Shown here in pieces: positions 43,314 through 51,426 of a DNA stretch of 64,000 nucleotides. Both the position numbers and the translations under genes were made by a program. This stretch comes from Streptomyces sp. Edi2 (lineage in GTDB: Bacteria > Actinomycetota > Actinomycetes > Streptomycetales > Streptomycetaceae), in the NCBI RefSeq assembly GCF_040253635.1, contig NZ_JBEJGX010000002.1, positions 186,001-250,000 of the forward strand. The letters are read 5' to 3'. Under the pieces are notes generated by a model. It was given only the letters and a program-made list of their open reading frames with translations, was not told the DNA's origin and did no database searches. Position 1 is the first letter of the stretch, and every line of letters begins with the position of its first letter.

Positions 43314-44063
43314 ATGCCCAAGACGCGATCGAGGCGCCGCCCCGGCGCCGGAGCGAGCGCCCAGGCCATGGCCGACACCATCCGCGCGGCCGAACGCCGC
43401 AAGCAGCACCGCACCGCGGCCTGGGCGATCCCGCTTCTTGTGGCGCCGGTGGCGCTCGGCATCGGCTTCCTCGTCGCGGCCGTGACCAGTTGGCACGCAG
43501 GTCTCGCGGTCGCCGCGGTGACGGCGGTCCTCGCCCTGCGCCGCATCTACCGGAGCAAGGGCAGCACCTGGGCCACCGGCGCCGCCGGCGAACGGCGTAC
43601 CCGCTGGATCCTTGCCCCACTCGTCTGGTGCGGACTCGGACGGTGGGCAGTCCTCCACGACCGCCAAATACCCCGGTCCCGCGCCAACCTCGACCACATC
43701 GTGCTGGGCAAGTGCGGCCCTGTCTATGTGGACACCAAGACATGGAAATCACGCAGGGCCAAGGTCCACCTGCGAAGCGGGAAGCTCTGGTACGGCAACC
43801 ACCCCCAGAAGGACTCCCTCGACACCGTGTTGTGGGAGGCCAGCCGGGTCGCCGAAGTGCTCGGTCACCCCGTCCAGGCCGTCGTCGCCGTCCACTACGC
43901 CGCCGTTCCTCCTGGCGGGCTGATCAGCCAGGGGGTGACCATCATCCAATCCAGCGAGCTCCGGCGATTCCTGCGGGCGCTGCCCAAGGAGCCCGGCTGG
44001 GACCGCAGGCGCATCGCCGCGGCCTACCGGCTCGCCGACACGCAGCTACGGCCCGCAGGCTGA
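43314..44063 (+). CDS. Membrane-anchored NERD-domain protein
   Basis: The 249-residue protein has two membrane helices at about residues 36-75 and a NERD (nuclease-related) domain after them: TGAAGERRTRWILAPL, VLHDRQIPRSRANLDHIVLGKCGPVYVDTKTWKSRRAKV. The Asp in LDHIV and the Asp-Lys of VDTKTWK match the expected DxxK-type active site. NERD proteins are thought to act on nucleic acids; the substrate is not established. It lies behind the Mom-like and TniQ-like genes and may join them in defence or DNA processing. Confidence 0.82.
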   Translation: MPKTRSRRRPGAGASAQAMADTIRAAERRKQHRTAAWAIPLLVAPVALGIGFLVAAVTSWHAGLAVAAVTAVLALRRIYRSKGSTWATGAAGERRTRWILAPLVWCGLGRWAVLHDRQIPRSRANLDHIVLGKCGPVYVDTKTWKSRRAKVHLRSGKLWYGNHPQKDSLDTVLWEASRVAEVLGHPVQAVVAVHYAAVPPGGLISQGVTIIQSSELRRFLRALPKEPGWDRRRIAAAYRLADTQLRPAG

Positions 44064-44322
44064 CGGGCGCCGAAGGGGAGCGTTGCCGTCCCCGACGGCC
44101 ATGCGGATGTCGGCTCGCGCCCGCCACATGTAATTCACGTGCATTGAGTATCAGTTGTGGCTACTGTGCCGTATGTGAGCCCCGGGTCGCAGTCACTGCG
44201 ATCCCCCCCCCGCACACTGTCCGGGGCACAGCTTGGTAGGCCCCCGGTGTCCGCCTCTGCTCTCAGGAGTACGCGGCCCGGGGCACAGCCTTTTCGCAGT
44301 CGGAGAGCTCGGGGCACGCAGG

Positions 44323-44799
44323 CTAGTCCGCGCTGACCACGGTGTACGTGATCGTCATCCGCACGAGTCGTACCTCGGCGTCGGGGTGGCGCCGCTGCCG
44401 ATCACCCAGTCGCTCCTGGGCCAGGTCGTACTCGTCATCGCGGAAGCTGAACCGGAACCGGCCGGCCGGGTGCCGGACTTCGACGATCCAGGCGTCCACG
44501 GCGGGGGCGGCTTCAACTCCGGCGTCGGCCGGCACCCACGTCGTGATCGGTACGCGCGCGGGCACAACACGGGTGGCCACCACGCAGCGACCCCATCCGT
44601 GGTCCACGATGCCCTGATGCTCGGTGAGCGGCCTGTCGTAGTCGACGGCCCAGAAGGCGTCGGCGTGCTGGAAGACGCACCGCCGTGTCTCGGCCCAACG
44701 GCCGTTGGTGACATGGAAGTCGGCCACGGCGACGTGTTGCGGCAGGTCGTGAGGAACGCCGAGGGCGCGGAGCTCCTCGACGGTGAAGGTGCGGGTCTT
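44323..44799 (-). CDS. Protein of unknown function, 158 residues
   Basis: TTG 44799 is chosen because AGGAG lies just upstream; a longer frame to 44877 overlaps the preceding gene. The sequence begins KTRTFTVEELRALGVP and contains HVTNGRWAETRRCVFQHADAFWAVDYDRPL. Mixed alpha/beta and globular. No family recognised. It is the last gene of a leftward run of small genes. Confidence 0.6.
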   Translation of the reverse strand, partial: KTRTFTVEELRALGVPHDLPQHVAVADFHVTNGRWAETRRCVFQHADAFWAVDYDRPLTEHQGIVDHGWGRCVVATRVVPARVPITTWVPADAGVEAAPAVDAWIVEVRHPAGRFRFSFRDDEYDLAQERLGDRQRRHPDAEVRLVRMTITYTVVSAD

Positions 44800-44873
44800 C
44801 AACGATCTCCTCGCAAGGGGCGGGGCGTGGAACGCCTGGGGGCCGTGGACTGTGCCCACGGCCCCCAGGGAGG

Positions 44874-45365
44874 TCACTTGAAGGTGTCGGCTTCGGCCAG
44901 CTGCGCGACGCGCTGGCCGAGCTCGGTGCGGAAGGCCCGGAAGAGAGGTCCGTGTTCGCCGGTGCCCCCGTCGTCCGGCTGGACATCGCCGTGGTCGTCG
45001 CGGTACTCCGCGAGGCCCAGCCAGGCGAGTCCGTTCTTGGTGACCCAGTGGACCTTGCTGGTGAAGGCCCCGCTGTCGTCAACCCGTTCGGTCAGGTCGC
45101 GCCACTGGGCTGCACTGAGTGCAGCGCGGCGGCCGGCCAAGGTGATCCGCCAGGTCGTGTTGCCCGTGTAGACGAGCGCTTCGTCGTCGCTCAGCCGGTA
45201 TCCGTCGGAGTCTTCGCGGTAGATGAACTTCGCATCGAGCATGGCCTTGAGCAGGCGGGAGGACACCTTCGACGGGAGGTGTCCGTCCGGGTGGACCGAT
45301 GCGGCCTTGAGGTATTCGACTTCGCGTGTCGTGGCCTGGCGCTGCGCCTCGGGCTTGAGCTGCAA
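44874..45365 (-). CDS. Protein of unknown function, 163 residues
   Basis: The central part (LLKAMLDAKFIYREDSDGYRLSDDEALVYTGNTTWRITLAGRRAAL) reads like a winged-helix-type DNA-binding unit with a C-terminal tail, but I cannot name a family. It lies in the leftward run of small unknown genes between 44.3 and 47.7 kb. Confidence 0.55.
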   Translation of the reverse strand: MQLKPEAQRQATTREVEYLKAASVHPDGHLPSKVSSRLLKAMLDAKFIYREDSDGYRLSDDEALVYTGNTTWRITLAGRRAALSAAQWRDLTERVDDSGAFTSKVHWVTKNGLAWLGLAEYRDDHGDVQPDDGGTGEHGPLFRAFRTELGQRVAQLAEADTFK

Positions 45366-45524
45366 GAAGCCTCCTTCGAGGGGAATGGATGGGCGGCACC
45401 GTCCTTGGACCTCGCGCGCAGGCCGGGTGGCCAGCGTTGCGGCCGGGACAGGCCCCGGCTCAGCGGTGCGAGGTGGAGGTGCGTGCGGCCGCCGCGGGCC
45501 GCCTCGACGGGAAGCGGCTCGGTG

Positions 45525-45731
45525 TCACAGCAGCGCAGACATGACGACGACGAACCCGCCGAAGCCGACGAAGAAGGCGCCGAACCCCAGGAAGTCGGAG
45601 TCGATGCGCTTGTCGAGCTCGTGGAGTCCGCCCGCGGCGAGCAACATCGCGATGCCGATGATGAGTTGGAGCCACCAGGGGAGCGTGTCGACGCTGGAGA
45701 GATCGGCGTCGGAGGCGAGGTACGAAATCAC
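45525..45731 (-). CDS. Small membrane protein, 68 residues
   Basis: Two membrane helices (LPWWLQLIIGIAMLLAAGGLHEL and LGFGAFFVGFGGFVVVMSAL) are linked by a charged KRIDSD turn. The start is GTG 45731. No family recognised; the layout recalls small holin-like or stress membrane proteins. Confidence 0.6.
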   Translation of the reverse strand: MISYLASDADLSSVDTLPWWLQLIIGIAMLLAAGGLHELDKRIDSDFLGFGAFFVGFGGFVVVMSALL

Positions 45732-45738
45732 GGGGCGC

Positions 45739-45801
45739 TCAATTCTTGTTGGTCATGAAGCGGCTGAAGCGGCCGTCGCGTGTGTCCTGCTCGTGCGTCA
45801 C
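45739..45801 (-). CDS. 20-codon ORF coupled to the gene at 45798
   Basis: Its GTG overlaps the stop of the upstream gene (GTGA) and the frame encodes MTHEQDTRDGRFSRFMTNKN. It ends eight bases before the small membrane protein. It may be a microprotein or simply couple translation. Confidence 0.35.
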   Translation of the reverse strand: MTHEQDTRDGRFSRFMTNKN

Positions 45802-46253
45802 GCCAGGTCGGGATCGGTGCAGTGGATCGTCCTCGTCCGTCCCACGGCGTCGGTGACCGTCCACAGGGATTCGGTGACGTCCGTGTTGAGCTGACGCCCA
45901 CGGGCCTCCATGGCCGCCTCCAGAGCGTCGTTGACGTCGTCGATCTCAATGCGCCAGGTCGCCACGAAGGCCTCGGGGGCGGTAGTGGGCGAAGGCACTT
46001 CCGGGAGGAGCACCAGGGCGCCGAGGTCGAGGGCGCTCTCCCACCCGGCGCGACGCAAGGTCTTGGCGAACGCGGAGTTCTGCTCCTCCTCAAGATCCCA
46101 GGTGTCGGAGCTGAGCGGGTTGTAGCGAACGATGATGTGATCCGCGCCGGGATCGGGGCGGGCGATGAGGATCTCGGCCAGCTCGTGTCCAGCGCTGTCG
46201 AGCGCGGCGCGCACGGCGGAGACGGCAGGGTCGGCCTGTGAGGGCGTAGGCAT
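45798..46253 (-). CDS. Protein of unknown function, 151 residues
   Basis: An alpha/beta sequence (ELAEILIARPDPGADHIIVRYNPL ... TWRIEIDDVNDALEAAMEARGRQLNTDVTESLWTVTDAVGRTRTIH). No family recognised. It is preceded by copy 2 of the shared promoter element, with a long leader holding a 14-bp hairpin. It therefore belongs to the suspected element-wide regulon. Confidence 0.6.
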   Translation of the reverse strand: MPTPSQADPAVSAVRAALDSAGHELAEILIARPDPGADHIIVRYNPLSSDTWDLEEEQNSAFAKTLRRAGWESALDLGALVLLPEVPSPTTAPEAFVATWRIEIDDVNDALEAAMEARGRQLNTDVTESLWTVTDAVGRTRTIHCTDPDLA

Positions 46254-46342
46254 GAAGAGTCCGTTCTCTCAGGCGGGACGCGGGCCCACTGCCTGCTGGC
46301 GCGGCCTGGCAAGGCGGCGCGTTGTCGGTCGATCGGGGGGGG

Positions 46343-46378
46343 CGACGGACCCGCCCGGGGGGTTGGGCGGGTCCGTCG
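46343..46378 (-). terminator. Hairpin in leader of the gene at 45798-46253
   Basis: A 14-bp perfect stem (CGACGGACCCGCCC paired with GGGCGGGTCCGTCG) with an 8-base loop. It could end transcription of the gene at 46627-47187. Because promoter copy 2 lies upstream of it, it also sits in the leader of the next gene and could attenuate it. Confidence 0.5.
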
Positions 46379-46477
46379 GAGGAAGCCGTCCGACGGGCGT
46401 AGGGGAGCGCCGGACGGCGGGCTGGTGAGTGCACCGGGAAGGACTCCGGAGAGCCCCTCAACCCTTGTGACGCATAT

Positions 46478-46518
46478 AGCTTAACCCATGACAGCGGATG
46501 AATCAAGGTATTAGGGTC
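46478..46518 (-). promoter_or_regulatory. GACCC-N7-TTGATT promoter element, copy 2
   Basis: On the minus strand: GACCC, seven bases (TAATACC), -35 TTGATT (46501-46506), a 17-base spacer, then -10 TAAGCT (46478-46483). The sequence around the -10 (TTAAGCTATATGCGTCAC) also matches copy 1 at 16 of 18 positions. Confidence 0.6.
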
Positions 46519-46626
46519 GCAAAGGAGGGGGGCCGGGCCACGCGCGTAACGGTCACGGTTGAGCGAGCGGCTCACGAGGCGGGGGTGCCCAGTCTGCGGT
46601 TGGCGGGGCGGCCGCTGCGGCCGGCT

Positions 46627-47187
46627 CTATGCCGGGGGAGCCTCGCGCGTCTCGTCCGCCCGTTCATGCGGCGCGAGTGCGAGCGCGATGCGCAGGACCT
46701 CGGCGGCCTTGAAGATGCTCTCGTCGTCCAGTTGGAGCGCGACGTCGCCGCGGCCGAACGGCGAGCGGGTCGCTGACCCGCGCTCCTCTCCATCGAGGTG
46801 GCAGATCACCACCTGCTCCTCACGGGGCAGGGCATCGAGCGCGGGCCACGGATCCTGCTCGCAGTCGCAGGCGTGGTCGTGGAAGCACTCCTCCTCCAGG
46901 TGCTTCCGGATCCGCTCGTAGGCCGCGGGACTGACGTGGATCGTCAGGGTGGTGCGATCGCCCCGGGACTCCGGGACGATCACGGCCGTACCCAGGCCCG
47001 AGGTCATCACGGCGTTGGCCGTGCCGGGCATCCCGCTGTACTGGCGGATGCGACCCTGTGCGGCGTCGGCCAGTGTCGCCAGTGCCACCGTGCGGGCGGT
47101 GTCGATGGCGTGGCGGACACCGTCGAGCGCGGCGCGCAGGGCCATGGCCGAGGTCTCGGGCAGCACGTGAGGATCAACGCGGTTCAT
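46627..47187 (-). CDS. Protein of unknown function, 186 residues
   Basis: Helical N-terminal half (ALRAALDGVRHAIDTARTVALATLADAAQGRIRQY). A middle segment carries a Cys/His cluster (EECFHDHACDCEQDPW) that may bind metal, and the C-terminus is helical. No family recognised. It is next in the leftward run after the gene at 47223. Confidence 0.6.
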   Translation of the reverse strand: MNRVDPHVLPETSAMALRAALDGVRHAIDTARTVALATLADAAQGRIRQYSGMPGTANAVMTSGLGTAVIVPESRGDRTTLTIHVSPAAYERIRKHLEEECFHDHACDCEQDPWPALDALPREEQVVICHLDGEERGSATRSPFGRGDVALQLDDESIFKAAEVLRIALALAPHERADETREAPPA

Positions 47188-47222
47188 CTCGCGCCTTTCT
47201 GGAGGGGCGGCAGCGGGCGACG

Positions 47223-47711
47223 TCAGCGGACGTCCGCCAGGACCTGCCGGTCCTGGCGGAAGCGCTGGATCATCGGAAGGCGGGCGCCGGACTGGAGGAG
47301 CGCCGGCAGTTTGGCGGGCGCGGGCTCGCCGTCGGCGATGCGGCGGGCGTAGCTGATCGCCTTCTGGAAGGCGGTGAGGTACGGGAGGAGGTCCTCGGCC
47401 GCACGGCGTCGCAGACGCCGGTCGCGACGGCTCCTGGGCTCATCGATGTAGCGCTCACTGCGCTCGTAGATGCGCTCGAGCAGGAATCGGCCGCCCACCA
47501 GGGATGCCAGCGCCCGGTTGCCGGCGACCACGCTTCCCGTGCCGGACGCGCTCAGCGGCAGCACGTCGGCCGTGGCGCGGTCGACGGCGACGGCGATTGC
47601 CTTCCAGGCGTCGTCCTGCAGGAGTGCGTGGTTGGTGCCGCCCAGAAGGCCGGAGCGGCCCAGCCGGAACCGAAGCCGGGGCAGGAAAAGCGGTATGGCG
47701 GACGAGCTCAT
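47223..47711 (-). CDS. Basic protein of unknown function, 162 residues
   Basis: A strongly basic middle (RYIDEPRSRRDRRLRRRAAEDLLPYL) suggests nucleic-acid binding or a membrane-peripheral role. No family recognised. Promoter copy 3 lies about 125 bases upstream, so the gene and probably the next one leftward belong to the shared regulon. Confidence 0.6.
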   Translation of the reverse strand: MSSSAIPLFLPRLRFRLGRSGLLGGTNHALLQDDAWKAIAVAVDRATADVLPLSASGTGSVVAGNRALASLVGGRFLLERIYERSERYIDEPRSRRDRRLRRRAAEDLLPYLTAFQKAISYARRIADGEPAPAKLPALLQSGARLPMIQRFRQDRQVLADVR

Positions 47712-48023
47712 CGTCGAAGTCCTCTCGGAAGGCGGCCGTCATCGGCAGCCGGGCGGAAGCGTCGGGATGCGGCGCCGGCGCGGAGGGCCGGGGCGACGCG
47801 CAAGAGAAAGCGCGAAAAACGATCACGACCCTGGAAAATTAAGTCATGCCTCAATCATGTGTCAACTTACTAGGGTCAACGTGTATGGTGAGGGAGATCC
47901 GCGTCGGACAGAGGCACCGCCGGCCCCCTCGGGTGCCGCGGTGCGCGACGGGGATTGTCACTGGGTGCTGGCAGCATGAAGGCGCAGCAGCCGAACAGGC
48001 AGAACGAACATGGAGACCCCTAT
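47712..48023. other. Divergent intergenic region
   Basis: This gap between the leftward gene at 47223 and the HU gene holds promoter copy 3. A direct repeat of GTCAAC (47861 and 47875) lies on the plus strand. No gene recognised. Confidence 0.5.
47837..47877 (-). promoter_or_regulatory. GACCC-N7-TTGACA promoter element, copy 3
   Basis: On the minus strand: GACCC, seven bases (TAGTAAG), a perfect -35 TTGACA (47860-47865), a 17-base spacer and -10 TTAATT (47837-47842). It drives the gene starting at 47711. Confidence 0.65.
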
Positions 48024-48302
48024 ATGAACCGCAGTGAGTTGGTGGCCGCACTGGCCGACCGCGCCGAGGTGACCCGCAAGGACGCCGACGCCGTGCTGGC
48101 CGCCTTCGCGGAGGTGACCGGCGAGGTCGTCGCCAAGGGCGAAGAGAAGATCACCGTCCCCGGCTTCCTCACCTTCGAGCGCACCCACCGCGCTGCCCGC
48201 GAAGGCCGCAACCCCGCGACGCAGGAGACCATGACCATCCCGGCCGGCTACAGCGTGAAGGTCTCCGCGGGGTCGAAGCTCAAGGAAGCCGCAAAGGGGT
48301 AG
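48024..48302 (+). CDS. hup: HU-family nucleoid protein
   Basis: The 92-residue protein is nearly the same as the short Streptomyces HU (HupA): MNRSELVAALADRAEVTRK, KITVPGFLTFERTHRAAREGRNP and the end SVKVSAGSKLKEAAKG. It binds and bends DNA as a dimer. ATG 48024 follows GGAG. A strong hairpin ends the gene. A plasmid-borne HU probably helps compact the element or assists replication beside the telomere genes. Confidence 0.93.
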   Translation: MNRSELVAALADRAEVTRKDADAVLAAFAEVTGEVVAKGEEKITVPGFLTFERTHRAAREGRNPATQETMTIPAGYSVKVSAGSKLKEAAKG

Positions 48303-48367
48303 CGATCCGGCGCGTGCGATGACCGGAGGGCGTGGCCGGTCGCCCGGCTCGCCGTGGAGTCGCCCGT

Positions 48368-48398
48368 GGGGCGGCCCGGGACCATCCCGGGCCGCCCC
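48368..48398 (+). terminator. Terminator hairpin after HU gene
   Basis: A 14-bp perfect stem (GGGGCGGCCCGGGA paired with TCCCGGGCCGCCCC) with a 3-base loop, 66 bases after the stop codon. Confidence 0.75.
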
Positions 48399-48478
48399 AA
48401 AATCTTGGGCCCGGAGCCATGGCGTCAAACATAGGAAAACGAAGGTAAATATTGGGAAGTTCTGGTAAGCTCTGGCGT

Positions 48479-49252
48479 ATGGACGAGGCATTGGACGCGA
48501 TCGAGCGGGAGATGGACCGACTCCGGACCGAGATCCGGTCCGCCGCCGAGGCGTCCGACAGCGAGAGGGTCACGGAACTCCGCGCCCAGTTGCGCGCGGC
48601 ACAGAACGGCTGGGATGCACTGCTCCCCGGAGCCTCCGCCCCGACCGCGGTGCCTGTCCTGCGGCGGTCCATGAAATCCGCACGCGAGCAGGTGCTGGAA
48701 ACCCTGGCCCTGATCGGTGCCCCGGCGACGCAGAAGACCATCCGCAGCGTCCACCACGCCTTCTTCGGCACGACGCTCGCCACCTCAAGCCTGGTGACTC
48801 TGCGGCGGGACGAGGAGCGCAGCTTCCGCAGCCGCAGCAGCCCGCGCACCCACGTGTGTCCCGCGTTGGCCGCCGATACATTGCGGCCCGTCCGGTCCAT
48901 GCTCGCCTCGTCCGACTGGCCCCTGCCCCAGCGGCTTCTCGCCTCCGGATCCAGCCGGGTCAACTATCTGACCATGGCCGTAAATCTGGCCGAGGCCGCA
49001 GAGCGTGCTGCCGGGGAGGCGCACGCAGACGCCGACGCGATCCACGACCTGCTCCAGGGCCTCGCGCTCAACATCCCCGGCCTCAGCAGCGGGGAGCCCG
49101 TCACCGCCGCACGGATCCGAACCGTCGCACAACGAGAGCTCGCGCACCTGCTCCCCGCCGACCAGGACGCGCGCGACAGGGCGGCTCGCGCCGCCTCCCA
49201 ACTCGAAGCCGCAGAGCGCCTGTTCGGCGCTTCAGTACCGCAGAACACCTGA
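48479..49252 (+). CDS. Coiled-coil protein upstream of tap
   Basis: The 257-residue protein starts at ATG 48479, just after an AT-rich, probably promoter-bearing stretch. Residues about 3-45 form a charged coiled coil (ALDAIEREMDRLRTEIRSAAEASDSERVTELRAQL). A winged-helix-like middle follows (REQVLETLALIGAPATQKTIRSVHHAFFGT) and then a helical end (TVAQRELAHLLPADQDARDRAARAASQLEAAERLFG). No family recognised. It precedes the tap/tpg pair by 37 bases on the same strand, so it may take part in telomere replication. Confidence 0.65.
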   Translation: MDEALDAIEREMDRLRTEIRSAAEASDSERVTELRAQLRAAQNGWDALLPGASAPTAVPVLRRSMKSAREQVLETLALIGAPATQKTIRSVHHAFFGTTLATSSLVTLRRDEERSFRSRSSPRTHVCPALAADTLRPVRSMLASSDWPLPQRLLASGSSRVNYLTMAVNLAEAAERAAGEAHADADAIHDLLQGLALNIPGLSSGEPVTAARIRTVAQRELAHLLPADQDARDRAARAASQLEAAERLFGASVPQNT

Positions 49253-49289
49253 TGACCACCGTAGAACGACCGGAAGGACAGGGCAGGCG

Positions 49290-51416
49290 ATGACCGAGGT
49301 ACGCCTTGCCGGGTGCGCCGGCTGCATCGGCAGCGACCGCCCTGGCTGGAACGTCGTATGGAACGTCGACAGCGGGAAGATGCTGTGGGAGTGGAAGCGC
49401 TGTCCGGACCGGTGCACCCCTGAATCCCGGGCCGCTACGATCGCGCGTCACCAACAGCGCCGTGCCGAGGAGGCCGAGGCCGCCGCCCGCCAGGCCGACG
49501 CCGTACCCGCGTCGCCCACCCGGCCGGAACCCGCCCCCGAACCCGCCCGCGCTGAGCCCGTGCGGCAGCAGCCAGTGCACCGCCCCGTCAGCCCCCGCCC
49601 GGCCGGCGGAGAGCGCGGACGCGGCCCCCAGGTCGCAGCACGGTCGGGCGGCCGCCGCACCCCGGCGCGCGACGCACCCGGCAGCGCGCCGTTGACGAAC
49701 AAGCCGCGCCGGTGGCCGGCCGTCGCACTCGATCACGACGGCGCAGGCTGGAACCTGGACATCGAACAGGTCCCGCCGCCGGCCGGAACGAAGGTCACTG
49801 ACTGGTTCGCCTGGCTCGGCACCGGGCTGCCGCTGCGCATCGATCGAGTGCACGACGCGGGCCGCACGGGCGACGGAATGGTCTGCCTGTCGGCGACCGC
49901 GCTCAAGGCCCTGGGCCTGCCCGCGGCGTTCCCCACCACCGACAAGGCCCTGGCCGCCCTCACGACGAAGCTGACCAAGGCAGCGGCCAGCGTTGGAATG
50001 GAGCTCTCTCAGGAGATCGGCCCCATCTTCCACGCGTTCCGCCGCGCGGGCGCCGCGGGCGGCCCCAAGTCGTCCCTGCGCGTCGTGGTCACTCCGTGGC
50101 TGGGGCAGGGCAGCGAGAAGCAGCAGGTGACCGGCGCGATGCTGGCCCGGCTCGCAGCCACCCCCGCGGGCGACCCCGACGCGCTGACCCTCGCCCGCCG
50201 CATCCGCACCTACGTCAGCGACCTCGGCGTCGCACCCGGCATCACTCCGGCCACCACCAGCAAGCTGCTCCTGGACGCGGTCCGTCCCCGCAACGAGCCG
50301 TATCAGGACGAGCAGGGGGAGTGGCACTCCCGGCTCCGGGACGGGGCGCTGCCCTCCGGTGACACCGTCGTCCCGCCCGCCGCCGGTGCTCGGCACCCCC
50401 TTACCCGCGAGCTGGTGGAGCGCGGCGAAGTCCTGTGCGAGGAGGAGGACTTCAAGTGGTGGTCCCGGCCGCTCACGGAAGCCGAGGCGGCCATGCCGTA
50501 CGCCGTCGCCTGCGACGTGTGCGCCTCCTACCTGTCGGTGACCATGTCGCTGCGGCTGCCCGTCGGCCCGCTGGAACACCGCACCAACCCGGTGTGGGAC
50601 ACCAAGTCGGCTCCCGCCGGGCTGTGGTGGTGCGACTTCACCGCCGTCCAGGTGGACACGGAGCTGCCACACCCGGCCACCTTCCACGGCAAACCCCCCA
50701 CCGGACCCGGCTGGTATGCCACCCCGACGGTCGCCTACATGGTCACCGAGTTCGGCTTCGACCCCACCACCATCACCGAGGCGTACCTGTCCCCCCTGAC
50801 GGTGCCGTTCCTCAAGGAGTGGACGGTCCGCCTGCGCGAGGCGTACAAGCGCGTCTACGCGCTGCTCGGACTCCAGGACGGGCAGGAGCCGGAAGAGTTC
50901 CTCGCCGCCTACGCCCGCCACAAGGACCTCGACCCGCAGGACGTCGAGCGCACCGACGCCCTGGTGCTGGCCGGCCTCTACAAGGAGGTCTACAAGGGCG
51001 GCATCGGGAAGTGGACCGAGGGAGCAACGCACCTCGACGACGAGACGTGGCTGAAGGACATCGTGGCCAACTGGTCCTACCGGCCCGAAGTCCGCTTCCA
51101 CATCATTTCGGCCGCCCGCATCGCCAACCACCGCCGCATGCGCAAGACGTACAAGAAGACCGGGCGCGCCCCGTTCGCCATCAACGTCGACTCCTACCTG
51201 TACGCGACCGAGCACCCGTCGCCGCTTGAACTGCTCACCCCGCCGGAGAACGGCAAGCCGGTCCTCGGCGTCCTTCGCCTGGGCATCGGCCCCGGCCAGT
51301 TCAAGCACGAGTCGAGCATCCCGATGGACCAGGTCCTGGAGCTCATGAACACCGACGAGCACCCCTCGCGCCTCACCCACGACTACAGCACCGACGGCAC
51401 CGCCGTAGCGGCGTAA
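49290..51416 (+). CDS. tap: Divergent telomere-associated protein (Tap-like)
   Basis: The 708-residue protein shares the core layout of Streptomyces Tap. There is a RVVVTPWLG segment, then PYAVACDVCASYLSV near residue 403 and PGWYATPTVAYMVTEFG near 475. LKEWTVRLREAYKRVYALLG is followed by IGKWTEG and the conserved FAINVDSYLYATEHPSP near 629, then LGIGPGQFKHE. Asp409 and Asp634 stand where B-family polymerases have motifs A and C, a resemblance only. Classical Tap starts with an XRE-type HTH; here the N-terminus has cysteine pairs (CAGC, CPDRC) instead. Tap binds telomere overhangs and recruits Tpg, encoded 10 bases downstream. Confidence 0.75.
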   Translation: MTEVRLAGCAGCIGSDRPGWNVVWNVDSGKMLWEWKRCPDRCTPESRAATIARHQQRRAEEAEAAARQADAVPASPTRPEPAPEPARAEPVRQQPVHRPVSPRPAGGERGRGPQVAARSGGRRTPARDAPGSAPLTNKPRRWPAVALDHDGAGWNLDIEQVPPPAGTKVTDWFAWLGTGLPLRIDRVHDAGRTGDGMVCLSATALKALGLPAAFPTTDKALAALTTKLTKAAASVGMELSQEIGPIFHAFRRAGAAGGPKSSLRVVVTPWLGQGSEKQQVTGAMLARLAATPAGDPDALTLARRIRTYVSDLGVAPGITPATTSKLLLDAVRPRNEPYQDEQGEWHSRLRDGALPSGDTVVPPAAGARHPLTRELVERGEVLCEEEDFKWWSRPLTEAEAAMPYAVACDVCASYLSVTMSLRLPVGPLEHRTNPVWDTKSAPAGLWWCDFTAVQVDTELPHPATFHGKPPTGPGWYATPTVAYMVTEFGFDPTTITEAYLSPLTVPFLKEWTVRLREAYKRVYALLGLQDGQEPEEFLAAYARHKDLDPQDVERTDALVLAGLYKEVYKGGIGKWTEGATHLDDETWLKDIVANWSYRPEVRFHIISAARIANHRRMRKTYKKTGRAPFAINVDSYLYATEHPSPLELLTPPENGKPVLGVLRLGIGPGQFKHESSIPMDQVLELMNTDEHPSRLTHDYSTDGTAVAA

Positions 51417-51426
51417 GGAACGTCTT

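Larger units (their letters stand above)
46254..46626. other. Leader region with hairpin and regulated promoter
   Basis: No gene here. It contains promoter copy 2 (46478-46518, leftward) and the hairpin at 46343-46378, both upstream of the gene at 45798-46253. Local T-rich patches contrast with the flanking coding DNA. Confidence 0.5.

Noticed and set aside
45739..45760. Possible sixth GACCC-N7-TTGA element (GACCA-N7-TTGAGC)
   Set aside because: One base off in GACCC, lies within the 20-codon ORF and has no -10 box at 17-18 bases.
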